Source of the DNA: Dyadobacter sp. CY261
GTDB lineage: Bacteria; Bacteroidota; Bacteroidia; Cytophagales; Spirosomataceae
NCBI RefSeq assembly: GCF_021440085.1
Contig: NZ_JAKCPW010000008.1
Span: forward strand, 1 to 64,000
Length of the DNA: 64,000 nucleotides
Reading direction: 5' to 3'
Position numbers and translations under genes: made by a program. The notes below the pieces were generated by a model that searched no databases, had not been told where the DNA came from, and was given only the letters and a program-made list of their open reading frames with translations. This document shows, piece by piece, positions 1-7,799 of this stretch. The first letter of the stretch is position 1; each line of letters opens with the position of its first letter.

Positions 1-42
1 CGCGGGCCGGACATGTATTTTAACCAACTGAACTACCAAATA
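1..42 (-). pseudogene. Partial tRNA-Asp-like remnant at window edge
   Basis: This is the 5' half (minus strand) of a tRNA-Asp-like sequence. The D-arm region is the same as in the intact copies, but the acceptor 5' strand is changed (TATTTGG where intact copies have GGTTTGG), and a GC-rich block (bases 1-11) replaces the anticodon-stem junction. The rest lies off the window. It is probably non-functional. Confidence 0.6.
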
Positions 43-55
43 TGGCGCTCTAAAA

Positions 56-84
56 CGAAAAAAGCCCAGATTTCTCTGAGCTTT
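56..84 (-). terminator. Intrinsic terminator (copy 1)
   Basis: On the minus strand a 10-bp stem (AAAGCTCAGA with TCTGGGCTTT, one G-T wobble) closes a GAAA tetraloop and is followed by TTTTTTCG. It is the 148-base-shifted duplicate of the terminator at 204-232. Confidence 0.7.
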
Positions 85-87
85 CTG

Positions 88-190
88 CGGTCTGGCTGGG
101 CCGGCATCCGGCGGGACTCGAACCCGCGACCCCATGCGTGACACCCTGCGCGGGCCGGACATGTATTTTAACCAACTGAACTACCAAATA
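88..190 (-). pseudogene. Chimeric tRNA-Asp pseudogene with two GC-rich inserts
   Basis: Read on the minus strand this matches tRNA-Asp in the D-arm, most of the anticodon arm (including TGTCA) and the T-arm. Two 16-base GC-rich blocks interrupt it: bases 144-159 split the anticodon loop and stem, and bases 96-111 split the T-arm from the acceptor strand. The first two acceptor pairs are also lost. It lies downstream of the terminator at 204-232, so it is probably not co-transcribed with the intact genes. A functional unusual tRNA is unlikely. Confidence 0.65.
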
Positions 191-243
191 TGGCGCTCTA
201 AAACGAAAAAAGCCCAGATTTCTCTGAGCTTTCTGCGGTCTGG
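149..243. repeat. Direct repeat copy 2 of tRNA-Asp array unit
   Basis: This is the second copy of the 95-base unit at 1-95, with no mismatch seen. It joins a degenerate tRNA-Asp-like 5' half on its left to the acceptor end of the intact tRNA-Asp at 236-309. Confidence 0.9.
204..232 (-). terminator. Intrinsic terminator after tRNA-Asp
   Basis: This minus-strand hairpin has a 10-bp stem, a GAAA loop and a trailing T-run. It begins 3 bases after the 3' end of the tRNA-Asp at 236-309, so it ends the tRNA transcript. Confidence 0.8.
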
Positions 244-309
244 ACGGGACTCGAACCCGCGACCCCATGCGTGACAGGCATGTATTCTAACCAACTGAAC
301 TACCAAACC
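236..309 (-). tRNA. tRNA-Asp (anticodon GTC), second copy
   Basis: This 74-base gene has a seven-pair acceptor stem (GGTTTGG/CCAGACC, one G-T), anticodon stem CATGC/GCATG with loop CTGTCAC (GTC), a T-arm containing GGGTTCGAGTCCC, and discriminator G, the base expected for aspartate. CCA is not encoded. It is identical over its 74 bases to the copy at 423-496. An intrinsic terminator follows immediately. Confidence 0.93.
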
Positions 310-336
310 ATTAAATAAAGAACTTCACTGAGATTA

Positions 337-405
337 GCGGTGGACATCTCATGCATGACACCCTGGGCGGAGCCGGACATGTATTAACCCACTGAACTAC
401 CAATC
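337..405 (-). pseudogene. Strongly decayed tRNA-Asp remnant
   Basis: Between the two intact tRNAs lies a remnant keeping the D-arm side (CCACTGAACTACCAA on the plus strand) and a piece of the anticodon arm. It carries a GC-rich insert at 361-377 that is close to the insert at 144-159. Most of the T-arm and the acceptor 3' strand are gone. The shared insert shows common ancestry with the 88-190 pseudogene, and the greater decay suggests it is older. Confidence 0.55.
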
Positions 406-422
406 AACATTTCAAAAATCGG

Positions 423-496
423 CGGTCTGGACGGGACTCGAACCCGCGACCCCATGCGTGACAGGCATGTATTCTAACCAACTGAACTACCAAACC
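423..496 (-). tRNA. tRNA-Asp (anticodon GTC), promoter-proximal copy
   Basis: This intact 74-base tRNA-Asp has the same sequence as 236-309: acceptor GGTTTGG/CCAGACC, anticodon loop CTGTCAC (GTC) and discriminator G, with no encoded CCA. It is the first gene of the minus-strand array and sits just downstream of a good Bacteroidota promoter (532-561). Confidence 0.95.
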
Positions 497-531
497 GATT
501 CGTTCTACAATCGTTTTTGTAAAACGTGGTG

Positions 532-561
532 CAAAACTATCACTAATATTTACGATTGCAA
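532..561 (-). promoter_or_regulatory. Bacteroidota-type promoter for the tRNA-Asp array
   Basis: On the minus strand TTG (559-561), a 19-base spacer and TAGTTTTG (532-539) match the Bacteroidota primary-sigma consensus TTTG-N19-TANNTTTG apart from the first T. The predicted start of transcription is near 525, about 29 bases before the mature tRNA 5' end. Confidence 0.75.
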
Positions 562-657
562 TACCTTAGACAGCAATTTAGTTATTTTCTTTGTGAAAGA
601 ATAATTCTTACTCCAAGAATATTCTGAGAATGAAATAGTTGAATCAGGAGAAAAATT

Positions 658-1758
658 ATGACTTTCATCAAAGAAATTTTAGCCCAGCTCGAAAAACTTG
701 CACCGCTGTCTTACCAGGAAGATTATGACAATGCAGGATTGCTCGTGGGCTCGGTAGAGACCGCCGTCACCGGAATTCTTTTCACACTCGATATCACTGA
801 GGACGTTGTTGAAGAGGCCATCCGCAGGCAATGTAACCTGATCGTGGCACACCATCCGATCATTTTTAAAGGCCTTAAAAAGCTCAACGGAAAGAATTAT
901 GTAGAGCGCACGGTTATCAAGGCAATCAAAAATGATGTCGCTCTCTATGCAACACATACCAACCTGGATCATGTCACAAGAGGTGTAAACTGGCAAATTG
1001 CTAAAAGGCTTGGACTTCAAAATATTAAAGTACTGGCTCCCAAAAAACAGATTTTAACAAAGCTGGCCTTTTTCTGCCCGGTCGAAAATACGCAGGAAGT
1101 GCTGAATGCATTGTTCGGAGCCGGAGCCGGGAAAATCGGGGATTACCGCCATTGCAGTTTCCGGAGCGAAGGCCTGGGCACATTTCTTCCTGGAAATATG
1201 GCAAATCCGGCCATTGGGCTGCGCGGCGAACTGGAAACCGTGAAGGAACATCGTGTCGAGGTAATGCTCCCCTCCCACTTACAAGCGAACGTACTGACCG
1301 CGCTCAAACGCGCACATCCATACGAGGAAGTCGCCTACTATCTATCTGCATTGGAAAATGAAAATCAGGAAGTAGGCGCCGGGGCAATAGGTGAGTTAAC
1401 AGAAGCGATGGAAACCGACGAATTTCTCGCTCATCTAAAGCATAATATGCAAGCTTCGGTAATCAGACACACCGCGCCAACCGGTAACGCCATCCAACGC
1501 GTAGCGGTCTGCGGTGGCGCAGGAAGTTTCCTGCTGGGCAATGCGCTTTCGGCAGGTGCGGACGTATATGTCACGGCCGACTACAAGTATCATGAATTTT
1601 TTGATGCAGAAGATCGAATTATGATCTGTGACATAGGACATTATGAAAGCGAAGTGTTTACGAAAAATTTATTGCATGACTATATATCAGGAAAATTTAG
1701 TAATTTCGCACTCTGTTTGTCAGAAATCAGTACCAATCCGGTCCGCTATTTTTCCTGA
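658..1758 (+). CDS. Nif3-like dinuclear metal center protein
   Basis: This 366-residue protein is of the Nif3/YqfO (GTP cyclohydrolase 1 type 2-like) family, whose members form hexameric rings with a two-metal site; the true substrate is not settled. Candidate metal ligands are H65-H66 (AHHP), H100 and D104 (THTNLD), and H328/E332 (GHYESE). The length fits the long form, which has a PII/CutA-like insert between the two halves, here about residues 125-230. AGGAG stands upstream of the ATG, a fairly good ribosome site for this lineage. The zinc-ribbon gene follows after 97 bases; this pairing is common in Bacteroidota. Confidence 0.9.
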   Translation: MTFIKEILAQLEKLAPLSYQEDYDNAGLLVGSVETAVTGILFTLDITEDVVEEAIRRQCNLIVAHHPIIFKGLKKLNGKNYVERTVIKAIKNDVALYATHTNLDHVTRGVNWQIAKRLGLQNIKVLAPKKQILTKLAFFCPVENTQEVLNALFGAGAGKIGDYRHCSFRSEGLGTFLPGNMANPAIGLRGELETVKEHRVEVMLPSHLQANVLTALKRAHPYEEVAYYLSALENENQEVGAGAIGELTEAMETDEFLAHLKHNMQASVIRHTAPTGNAIQRVAVCGGAGSFLLGNALSAGADVYVTADYKYHEFFDAEDRIMICDIGHYESEVFTKNLLHDYISGKFSNFALCLSEISTNPVRYFS

Positions 1759-1855
1759 AAGCTGGATTTGATAACCAGTACCGCTGATAATCTGTTCACA
1801 TTAGGGCTGACTACCTCACATTTCAAGCATTGAAACAAGTCCATTAAAGACATAC

Positions 1856-2602
1856 ATGGAAAACACAATCGCACAAAAATTAGATGCTCTCCTGAAACTT
1901 CAGGAAATCGATTCAAGCCTTGACGAAATACTAAAAACCCGCGGGGACCTTCCCGAAGAAGTAAGGGACCTGGAAGACGAGATCATAGGATTCGAAACGC
2001 GTTTAGGAAAATTTAAATCTGAAATTGCCAATCTGAATACCGAGATCGACAATTTCAAAAATGCGCAAAAAGAAGGGGAAAAACTGATCAAAAAATACAA
2101 GGATCAGCAGATGAACGTCCGCAATAACCGCGAATACGACGCCATCACCAAAGAAATAGAACTGCAAGAACTTGACATGCAGCTGGCCGACAAGAAGATC
2201 AACGAAGCCAGAGCCCGTATCCGCCTCATCGAAGAAGATGCCAACCGTGCGGAATCTATCCTGAACGAAAGAAACGAAGACCTGAAAGTTAAGAAAAACG
2301 AACTTTCGGTAATCACAGGTGAAAGCGAATCCGAAGAAAAGGGTCTTATTGCGGAAAGAGAGAAGCACATCAAAAAAATTGAAGAACGTTTGCTGAAATC
2401 TTACCAAAAAATCCGCGACAATTCGCTGAACGGTCTTGCCGTTGTGCACGTACAGCGTGGAGCCTGCGGCGGATGTTTCAGCATTGTTCCTCCTCAGCGT
2501 CAGGCGGACATTCGCGAGCGCAAGAAACTGATCGTTTGCGAGCACTGCGGACGTATCCTTGCCGACGTGGAGAGCGTTCAGCCGGTTCACCAGCGTCGCT
2601 AA
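1856..2602 (+). CDS. Zinc ribbon domain protein with long coiled coil
   Basis: This 248-residue protein has a charged heptad-rich region (about residues 15-185), predicted to be a long antiparallel coiled coil, then a four-cysteine zinc ribbon: C204/C207 and C228/C231. It fits the C4-type zinc-ribbon (zf-RING_7, CdsZ-like) family, thought to bind nucleic acid; members in other phyla have been linked to ribosome or flagellar functions. The exact role here is unknown. It is probably co-transcribed with the Nif3-like gene and ends at the terminator at 2623-2653. Confidence 0.85.
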   Translation: MENTIAQKLDALLKLQEIDSSLDEILKTRGDLPEEVRDLEDEIIGFETRLGKFKSEIANLNTEIDNFKNAQKEGEKLIKKYKDQQMNVRNNREYDAITKEIELQELDMQLADKKINEARARIRLIEEDANRAESILNERNEDLKVKKNELSVITGESESEEKGLIAEREKHIKKIEERLLKSYQKIRDNSLNGLAVVHVQRGACGGCFSIVPPQRQADIRERKKLIVCEHCGRILADVESVQPVHQRR

Positions 2603-2622
2603 GCGTTTTTTATATTAAATTG

Positions 2623-2653
2623 AAAGGTTGTCTCACCCGGACAACCTTTTTTT
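2623..2653 (+). terminator. Intrinsic terminator after the zinc-ribbon gene
   Basis: A perfect 10-bp stem (AAAGGTTGTC/GACAACCTTT, 2623-2632 with 2640-2649) and a 7-base loop precede a T-run. The T-run ends exactly where the ATG of the next gene begins (2654). Confidence 0.85.
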
Positions 2654-4201
2654 ATGCGCATGACCATCAGCAGGAGTTATTCTAAGTTTAAATACTGGGC
2701 AAATCTGCTGCTCATACACCTGTTCCTATCTACAATTTGCTCCATACCGGTAGCTGCTGAAGAGCAAAACGATGTCGTATTTTCCCCGAAGCTTCAAAAA
2801 GCCTATTTTGAAATTCAAAAACTACGACTGCCGGCAGCGCTCGAACTCATCAACGACGAACGTGCCACGAAGCCGGATAACCCGTTCATTGCTTATCTTG
2901 AAAGCTATGCCGAGCTGCATTATCTGTTGATCGCCGAGGATCGGAACCGATACAAAATTTTTGTACAAGCACAGGACAGGCGGCTGGATCATGTTGGTAA
3001 CCTATCTGAAAAATCACCCTACAAACGGCTGTTTCAGGCCGACATACGGCTTCATTCTGCATTTGCGAAACTGAAATTCGGCAATGAGGTGAGTGGTTCC
3101 TGGGAGATTATCAAAGCCTATCGCCTCCTGGAAGACAATCGCAAGAAATTCCCTGCGTTCACCCCCACCCTCAAATCGCTGGGCCTGCTGCATGTACTAA
3201 TCGGCTCCGTCCCGGAAAATTACACCTGGATTACCAAAATACTGGGTTTGAAAGGAAATATAGCGCAAGGCATACGCGAGCTCCGCGAAGTGGTGAAGGA
3301 AGAGCCGTTTTTCAGGCAGGAAGCCGAGCTGATCGATCTGCTTTTGCACGCATACACTCTGCAACTGAGCCCGGAACAACAAGCCCGAATCCGCCAATGG
3401 CCGAAAGAACAGCCGGATAATCTGCTACTGCATTTCTTTGCGACCACCGTATTGATGAAGGAAAACAAGAGTGAAGATGCCGCCTATTTTCTCGCAGAAG
3501 CGCCAGTTGGAAAAGAATACATGCCTTTTCCCTTCCTCGATTATCTACGCGGTGAGATTGCATTGCAGGAAGGGAACTATGATGCATCGGTCAACTTCTA
3601 TTCACGTTTTTTGAAACAATATCGCGGTTTTAACTATATCAAGGACAGTTATTTCAAAATGTTCATGTGCCGTTGGCTGGCTGGCCGGGATCAGGAAGCG
3701 GTAAGCTTCGTTCAGAAAGTGACCCAGACAGGCAGTACCATTGTGGAGGCCGATCAGTTCGCAGAGAGAGTGGCAAAGGAATTCATCGCAGGGCACATTA
3801 GCTCGCGGCAGAAAATACTCTACAAAGCACGGTACGCGACTGACGGCGGCCTTGTCCAGAAGGCCATGGAACTAATGCAGACCGTTTCTGAAAAAAATTT
3901 TGTCACAACTTACGAAAAAGCCGAATTCAATTACCGTACGGCAAGGATTCTGCAAAAATCCGGTCGGATAAATGAATGTACGCCATTCTATGAGCGCTCG
4001 CTCGCGTTGGGACAAAGCGATCCCGGATCCGCCGGATTTGCCGCCTCATCCGCTCTCCAAATCGGTTATGTTTACCAAAAAAAAGCTGATAATCAGAAAG
4101 CTATCGTTTTTTTCAAAAAAGCGATGAGCTTTAAAAAGCACGAGTACAAGAACAGTATTGACAATAAGGCCCGGGCCGCGCTTACGGAACTTGCCCAATA
4201 A
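2654..4201 (+). CDS. Exported tetratricopeptide-repeat protein
   Basis: This 515-residue protein has an N-terminal export signal (hydrophobic about residues 15-33, cleavage likely near VAAEEQ). The rest is helical with TPR-like pairs, clearest near residues 260-340 and 440-500. No catalytic motif is visible. TPR proteins of this kind usually act as periplasmic scaffolds, but the partner is unknown. The start is odd: the only in-frame ATGs (2654 and 2660) abut the T-run of the upstream terminator and no ribosome site is visible, so expression may depend on read-through or on an undetected promoter. RadC lies 62 bases downstream. Confidence 0.7.
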   Translation: MRMTISRSYSKFKYWANLLLIHLFLSTICSIPVAAEEQNDVVFSPKLQKAYFEIQKLRLPAALELINDERATKPDNPFIAYLESYAELHYLLIAEDRNRYKIFVQAQDRRLDHVGNLSEKSPYKRLFQADIRLHSAFAKLKFGNEVSGSWEIIKAYRLLEDNRKKFPAFTPTLKSLGLLHVLIGSVPENYTWITKILGLKGNIAQGIRELREVVKEEPFFRQEAELIDLLLHAYTLQLSPEQQARIRQWPKEQPDNLLLHFFATTVLMKENKSEDAAYFLAEAPVGKEYMPFPFLDYLRGEIALQEGNYDASVNFYSRFLKQYRGFNYIKDSYFKMFMCRWLAGRDQEAVSFVQKVTQTGSTIVEADQFAERVAKEFIAGHISSRQKILYKARYATDGGLVQKAMELMQTVSEKNFVTTYEKAEFNYRTARILQKSGRINECTPFYERSLALGQSDPGSAGFAASSALQIGYVYQKKADNQKAIVFFKKAMSFKKHEYKNSIDNKARAALTELAQ

Positions 4202-4263
4202 ATCTTGTTACCAAAACCGCCTTGAAGCGTATCAATGATGCAAATGCTAATGCATCATCAAAT

Positions 4264-4968
4264 ATGCCCAGAAAGAAAAGCGACAATCCGAAAGTGATTA
4301 TCAACTGGCACGACGACGACAAGCCGCGCGAAAAATTCATGAACAAAGGAAGAGCAGCCTGCTCTGATTCGGAACTGATGGCTATCCTGATCCGCTCAGG
4401 CACCACTGAAATGACCGCCGTAGACCTTGCGAAGATGCTGATGACCTCGGTAGGTAACAATATCAACGAACTGGCTAAACTGAATGTCAAAGACCTGACG
4501 AAAATTAAAGGAATAGGCGAGGCCAAGGCACTTACCATTTTGGCAGCTTTGGAGCTGGGCAGGCGGCGCAGCGACATTATCCCCGACAAAAAGCGGAAGA
4601 TCAATGGATCGAAGCCGGTCTACGAAGCGATGCGGCCTTATCTGATGGACAAAACGCACGAAGAATTCTGGATTTTGCTTCTCAACCGTGGGAATTACGT
4701 AATGCGGGTAATTCAGGTGAGCGTAGGAGGCATTGCTGGTGTTCCAATGGATATCAAGATGATATTCAAACTCGCGCTCGACCATATGGCCAGTTCGCTG
4801 ATTCTGGTGCACAACCACCCCTCGGGGCAGCTTGTACCAAGCCTGGCCGACAAGGTGATTACCGCACAAATCAAAGAGGCAGGCCGATTGCTCGACCTGC
4901 CTGTTCTGGACCATATGATCTTTACCGATGACGGTTATTACAGCTTTCTGGATTCCGGTGAGATGTGA
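4264..4968 (+). CDS. radC: RadC family JAB domain protein
   Basis: A helix-hairpin-helix region (KIKGIGEAKA) precedes a JAB/MPN domain with the metal signature H-x-H-x10-D (VHNHPSG through LAD), the usual RadC layout. Despite the name, a direct DNA-repair role is disputed, and the reaction is unproven. The start chosen is ATG 4264, giving 234 residues; the same frame is open back to a TTG at 4222, which would add 14 low-complexity residues. The stop codon directly abuts the stop of the convergent lipoprotein gene. Confidence 0.9.
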   Translation: MPRKKSDNPKVIINWHDDDKPREKFMNKGRAACSDSELMAILIRSGTTEMTAVDLAKMLMTSVGNNINELAKLNVKDLTKIKGIGEAKALTILAALELGRRRSDIIPDKKRKINGSKPVYEAMRPYLMDKTHEEFWILLLNRGNYVMRVIQVSVGGIAGVPMDIKMIFKLALDHMASSLILVHNHPSGQLVPSLADKVITAQIKEAGRLLDLPVLDHMIFTDDGYYSFLDSGEM

Positions 4969-5784
4969 TCAGAATGCCGCGTCTTTCCGAATAATGCCTT
5001 TTAGATCTTCGTAAGGGATCGTAAAGTCGATTGCGCCGCGTACATAAGCTGCGATCTCATAAGGATTATAATAGAAAAGCACACCCTCCTGCGTAAACAC
5101 GTAGTTAGCTGGAATAAAAAACTTGTGATCGACCAGGAAATAGCCCTCGTCTTCCAGGTCAACTTCCGGCGTCAACTTCCCCAGTTCACGGAATTTCTTT
5201 TCGACAAGGCTCAGCAAGGCGACAGAATCCTGCACGAAACTTTTCATTTCCACTTCCTCCCCTGTCTTCGCATCAAATGCGTGGAAAGATGTGAAGCTGT
5301 TGGGATGTGCACCGCCTGTAAACGAATAATGGTCTAATTGATAGAAGAGCATTTTCGAAGTAATCATGACGGTGTCACCGTGCAATTCCACTTCCCAGCA
5401 ACCGGGCGCGTCAGGGAAATCCTCTTTGAAGTCGTTGTAATTTTTCTCAAAAACGTCAAACGCCGCCTTGACACTCCCACTCGCTCCCGGATTCGCGGCG
5501 ATACTCGCCGAATCGCCATAAGAATTTAACCGCTTAATGGTCTTTTCGGTCAGAATCTGTCGGATTTTTGAAGCCACCGCGCTCGAATCTGTTGGCTGCC
5601 ATAGGCTGACGAGCACCGTCACACCTTTATGGGCAGCCGTATCACAACTTCCATAATCCTCTTTTTTGATTTCTCCTTTCTGAAAACCCACTCTAGCGTC
5701 TGCACCTTCCTTTTTTGACGACTGGTTACAAGCCCAGAATAGCAAAGTCCCTAGCGAAAGGGCAGCCAATTGCCTTAATATCAT
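4969..5784 (-). CDS. DUF4163/DUF3298 (RsiV-like) lipoprotein
   Basis: This 271-residue protein has a lipoprotein signal: hydrophobic residues to about 17, then lipobox FWAC with C19 as the lipidated cysteine. The middle and C-terminus match the DUF4163-DUF3298 layout, including FTGGAHPNS and VLFYYNPYEIAAY. This fold is known from RsiV, the lysozyme-binding anti-sigma factor of Bacillus, but no cytoplasmic anti-sigma segment is present here, so only the extracytoplasmic part is shared. It lies 27 bases downstream of the LytTR gene and may share its transcript. Its role is unknown. Confidence 0.75.
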   Translation of the reverse strand: MILRQLAALSLGTLLFWACNQSSKKEGADARVGFQKGEIKKEDYGSCDTAAHKGVTVLVSLWQPTDSSAVASKIRQILTEKTIKRLNSYGDSASIAANPGASGSVKAAFDVFEKNYNDFKEDFPDAPGCWEVELHGDTVMITSKMLFYQLDHYSFTGGAHPNSFTSFHAFDAKTGEEVEMKSFVQDSVALLSLVEKKFRELGKLTPEVDLEDEGYFLVDHKFFIPANYVFTQEGVLFYYNPYEIAAYVRGAIDFTIPYEDLKGIIRKDAAF

Positions 5785-5811
5785 AACATTGGTTAAAAAT
5801 CCTGGAAAATA

Positions 5812-6546
5812 TTAGAGGCTCATCAGTTCCTTGAAACGAATAGCCTGGCGGCGGGAGATTTCAATTTTATCACCTCCTTGCAACGTCACAAGCAAACCAC
5901 CGCTAAACCACGGCTCGATCTTTTCGATCCAATGCAGATTGATGATGTGTTTGCGATTTGCACGGAAATAAGTATTGGGATCAAGCCTTTCTTCGAGGTT
6001 ATTCAGAGATTTTAGTACCAGAGGCTTCTGGTCATCGAAATGCAGGCGGACATAATTGCCCATCGACTCGAACAAGCGGATTTTCCCGAGCTTTACAAAC
6101 CAGCACTTCTCGCCGTCCTTCACAAATACCTGATCATTTTCACCCAGCACCTTCTCCGCGCGCTCATTGGTGTGCGAAGGGGCTTCGGGCTGAGCTTGGT
6201 TTTCCTCGATGCGATGTATCGTTTCTTTCAGGCGCTCAGTATCGATGGGTTTAAGCAGGTAATCCAACGCATTGAACTCGAACGCCTTGATCGCATATTC
6301 GTCGAACGCGGTTGTAAAAATCACTTCCGGAGTTTTACCCTCGATCGATGAAAGTAGCTCAAAACCGTTTTTACCAGGCATTTGAATATCCAGGAAAAGC
6401 AATTCGGGTTGCTGCTCCTCAATCAGTTTCAGGGCCTCTTCTGCATTCGCTGCCTCTCCCACTATTTCAATTTTAGTGTATGGTTCAAGCAATCTTTTCA
6501 ATTCGTTGCGTGCAAGCCGCTCGTCATCAACAATTAAGGTCCTCAT
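5812..6546 (-). CDS. LytTR-family response regulator
   Basis: This 244-residue protein has an N-terminal receiver domain with acidic pair D7-D8, phosphorylation site D53 (FLDIQMPG) and the conserved lysine of LLKPID. A C-terminal LytTR DNA-binding domain (about residues 135-240) contains YFRANRKHIINL and ISRRQA. It is the partner of the LytS-type kinase immediately upstream (49-base gap). LytTR regulators typically bind repeated sites upstream of envelope or stress genes; the targets here are unknown. Confidence 0.92.
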   Translation of the reverse strand: MRTLIVDDERLARNELKRLLEPYTKIEIVGEAANAEEALKLIEEQQPELLFLDIQMPGKNGFELLSSIEGKTPEVIFTTAFDEYAIKAFEFNALDYLLKPIDTERLKETIHRIEENQAQPEAPSHTNERAEKVLGENDQVFVKDGEKCWFVKLGKIRLFESMGNYVRLHFDDQKPLVLKSLNNLEERLDPNTYFRANRKHIINLHWIEKIEPWFSGGLLVTLQGGDKIEISRRQAIRFKELMSL

Positions 6547-6595
6547 GGCGGATGGAGTCAGTTAGGAAAATAATTATAGTATATTGATTTGGTTA

Positions 6596-7693
6596 TTAGT
6601 TCTCTTTTTCGGATCCCTCTCCCACCATCATCACCCCCTCGGACAACATCGGGATTTTAATTTCCGAACAAACCACATTTTCCTTTTCCTGAAAAATCCG
6701 GAATGTCGCAGCCTTGCCGTACAATATGGATAGCCGCTCCGCGGTATTCTTCAATCCAACACCTCCGGATTCGGTATTACCGAGGTTACCGGCATTTACT
6801 TCCGTATTACCCAGGTTACCGGAATTATGGATCGTGATCACCAGCAATTCATTTGCAATTTCCGATTTTACACCGATAAATCCACCTCCCATTTGTTTCG
6901 CTACGCCATGTTTAATACCGTTCTCCACGAGGGTCTGTAACATCATCGGCGGCACCTGCCAGTAAATAGCCTGCGGATTGGTGGTAATACTGTAACAGAG
7001 GCGTTCTTCGTACCGCACTTTTTCCAGTTCGAGGTAATCTTCGACGGTGCGCAGCTCTTCCTGTAAATCGACGGTTTTACGCCGATCGGCCAGAAGTGAG
7101 TTTCTTAATATATTCGATAACTGGGTAATGCTCAGTTGCGCACGTTTGGGATCTTCATAAACCAGCGCACGGATGCTGTTTAATGCGTTGAATGTGAAAT
7201 GCGGATTGAGCTGCGAACGCAATACTTTCGCCTCAGCCTCCCGCATCGACATTTTGAGCATGATCTTCTCGTAACTGGCCAGCCTATTTTGTTCTACGTA
7301 ATGGTAAATCGTATACGACAATATCCAGGCTAACAGGTTCTTACACCAGGTGGCATAATAACTCCAGAAAACCAGCGGCTGGTCAAAAATGTTGCTTTCC
7401 AGAATTTCCCTGTCCATCGGCAAATTGATCATTGTCATAATCAATCCCATCGACAACACCGATACGATTACTCGTAAAGCAAGCCTGGGTAGCGGCAGCG
7501 ACGACCAGTTCCACCGCCTGATAACCAGACGATAAACGTGAGTAAGGCAAATGCCCAACAGAATATTAGCCAGCGCAGAATAGAATTCACTTAGCTTAAA
7601 CCCGTATTCAAGTACATACGGAATGTATTCGAACATGATCAACAATGTCCAGCCCAGTATTTGCAGAACCCAATAGATGCGTTTTTTGGACAT
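6596..7693 (-). CDS. LytS/YehU-type sensor histidine kinase
   Basis: This 365-residue membrane kinase has about four hydrophobic segments in residues 8-135, a short coiled coil, then the His_kinase domain with phospho-acceptor H165 (LNPHFTFN) and an HATPase domain with LVENGIKHG (N258) and GVGLKN. ATG 7693 is preferred over the upstream GTG at 7729, because a promoter -7 box (7729-7736) overlaps that codon. An in-frame duplication, GNLGNTE twice at residues 292-298 and 302-308, lengthens the lid between the N and G boxes. The gene forms an operon with the LytTR regulator. Confidence 0.9.
   Translation of the reverse strand: MSKKRIYWVLQILGWTLLIMFEYIPYVLEYGFKLSEFYSALANILLGICLTHVYRLVIRRWNWSSLPLPRLALRVIVSVLSMGLIMTMINLPMDREILESNIFDQPLVFWSYYATWCKNLLAWILSYTIYHYVEQNRLASYEKIMLKMSMREAEAKVLRSQLNPHFTFNALNSIRALVYEDPKRAQLSITQLSNILRNSLLADRRKTVDLQEELRTVEDYLELEKVRYEERLCYSITTNPQAIYWQVPPMMLQTLVENGIKHGVAKQMGGGFIGVKSEIANELLVITIHNSGNLGNTEVNAGNLGNTESGGVGLKNTAERLSILYGKAATFRIFQEKENVVCSEIKIPMLSEGVMMVGEGSEKEN
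6770..6820 (-). repeat. In-frame 30-bp duplication within kinase gene
   Basis: Two 21-base copies encoding GNLGNTE lie at 800-820 and 770-790 past 6000 (6800-6820 and 6770-6790), a 30-base period. They differ at two third-codon positions. The repeat keeps the reading frame and expands the ATP-lid loop of the kinase. Confidence 0.85.
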
Positions 7694-7728
7694 GAACTCA
7701 GAAACGCTGATGACGTATTGAAAAGCCA

Positions 7729-7736
7729 CAAATGTA
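7729..7736 (-). promoter_or_regulatory. Candidate -7 promoter box for the LytS/LytTR operon
   Basis: TACATTTG on the minus strand fits TANNTTTG. Its predicted transcript start (near 7722) leaves about 29 bases before ATG 7693. No good -33 TTG is seen at the right spacing, so this rests on the -7 box and the position. Confidence 0.45.
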
Positions 7737-7799
7737 TCAACGCACCCTCAGGGAAGGTACATTAATACACCAATGGAAACGAATCTACACAAACGGCTG

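Larger units (their letters stand above)
1..95. repeat. Direct repeat copy 1 of tRNA-Asp array unit
   Basis: Bases 1-95 are identical to 149-243, an exact direct repeat with a 148-base period. The unit carries the 5' half of a tRNA-Asp-like sequence (minus strand), an intrinsic terminator and the 3' acceptor strand of the next tRNA. This shows a recent tandem duplication in the tRNA array. The array continues beyond the left edge of the window. Confidence 0.9.

Noticed and set aside
88-190. Intron-containing functional tRNA
   Set aside because: Acceptor pairs are lost, a second insert splits the T-arm from the acceptor strand, and the copy lies beyond a terminator; a pseudogene explains it better.
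50-268. 72-residue minus-strand open frame
   Set aside because: It runs through tRNA genes, tRNA remnants and a terminator and is an artefact of the repeats.
2003-2590. 195-codon minus-strand open frame
   Set aside because: It is antisense to the zinc-ribbon coiled-coil gene; the reading results from that gene's biased charged codons.
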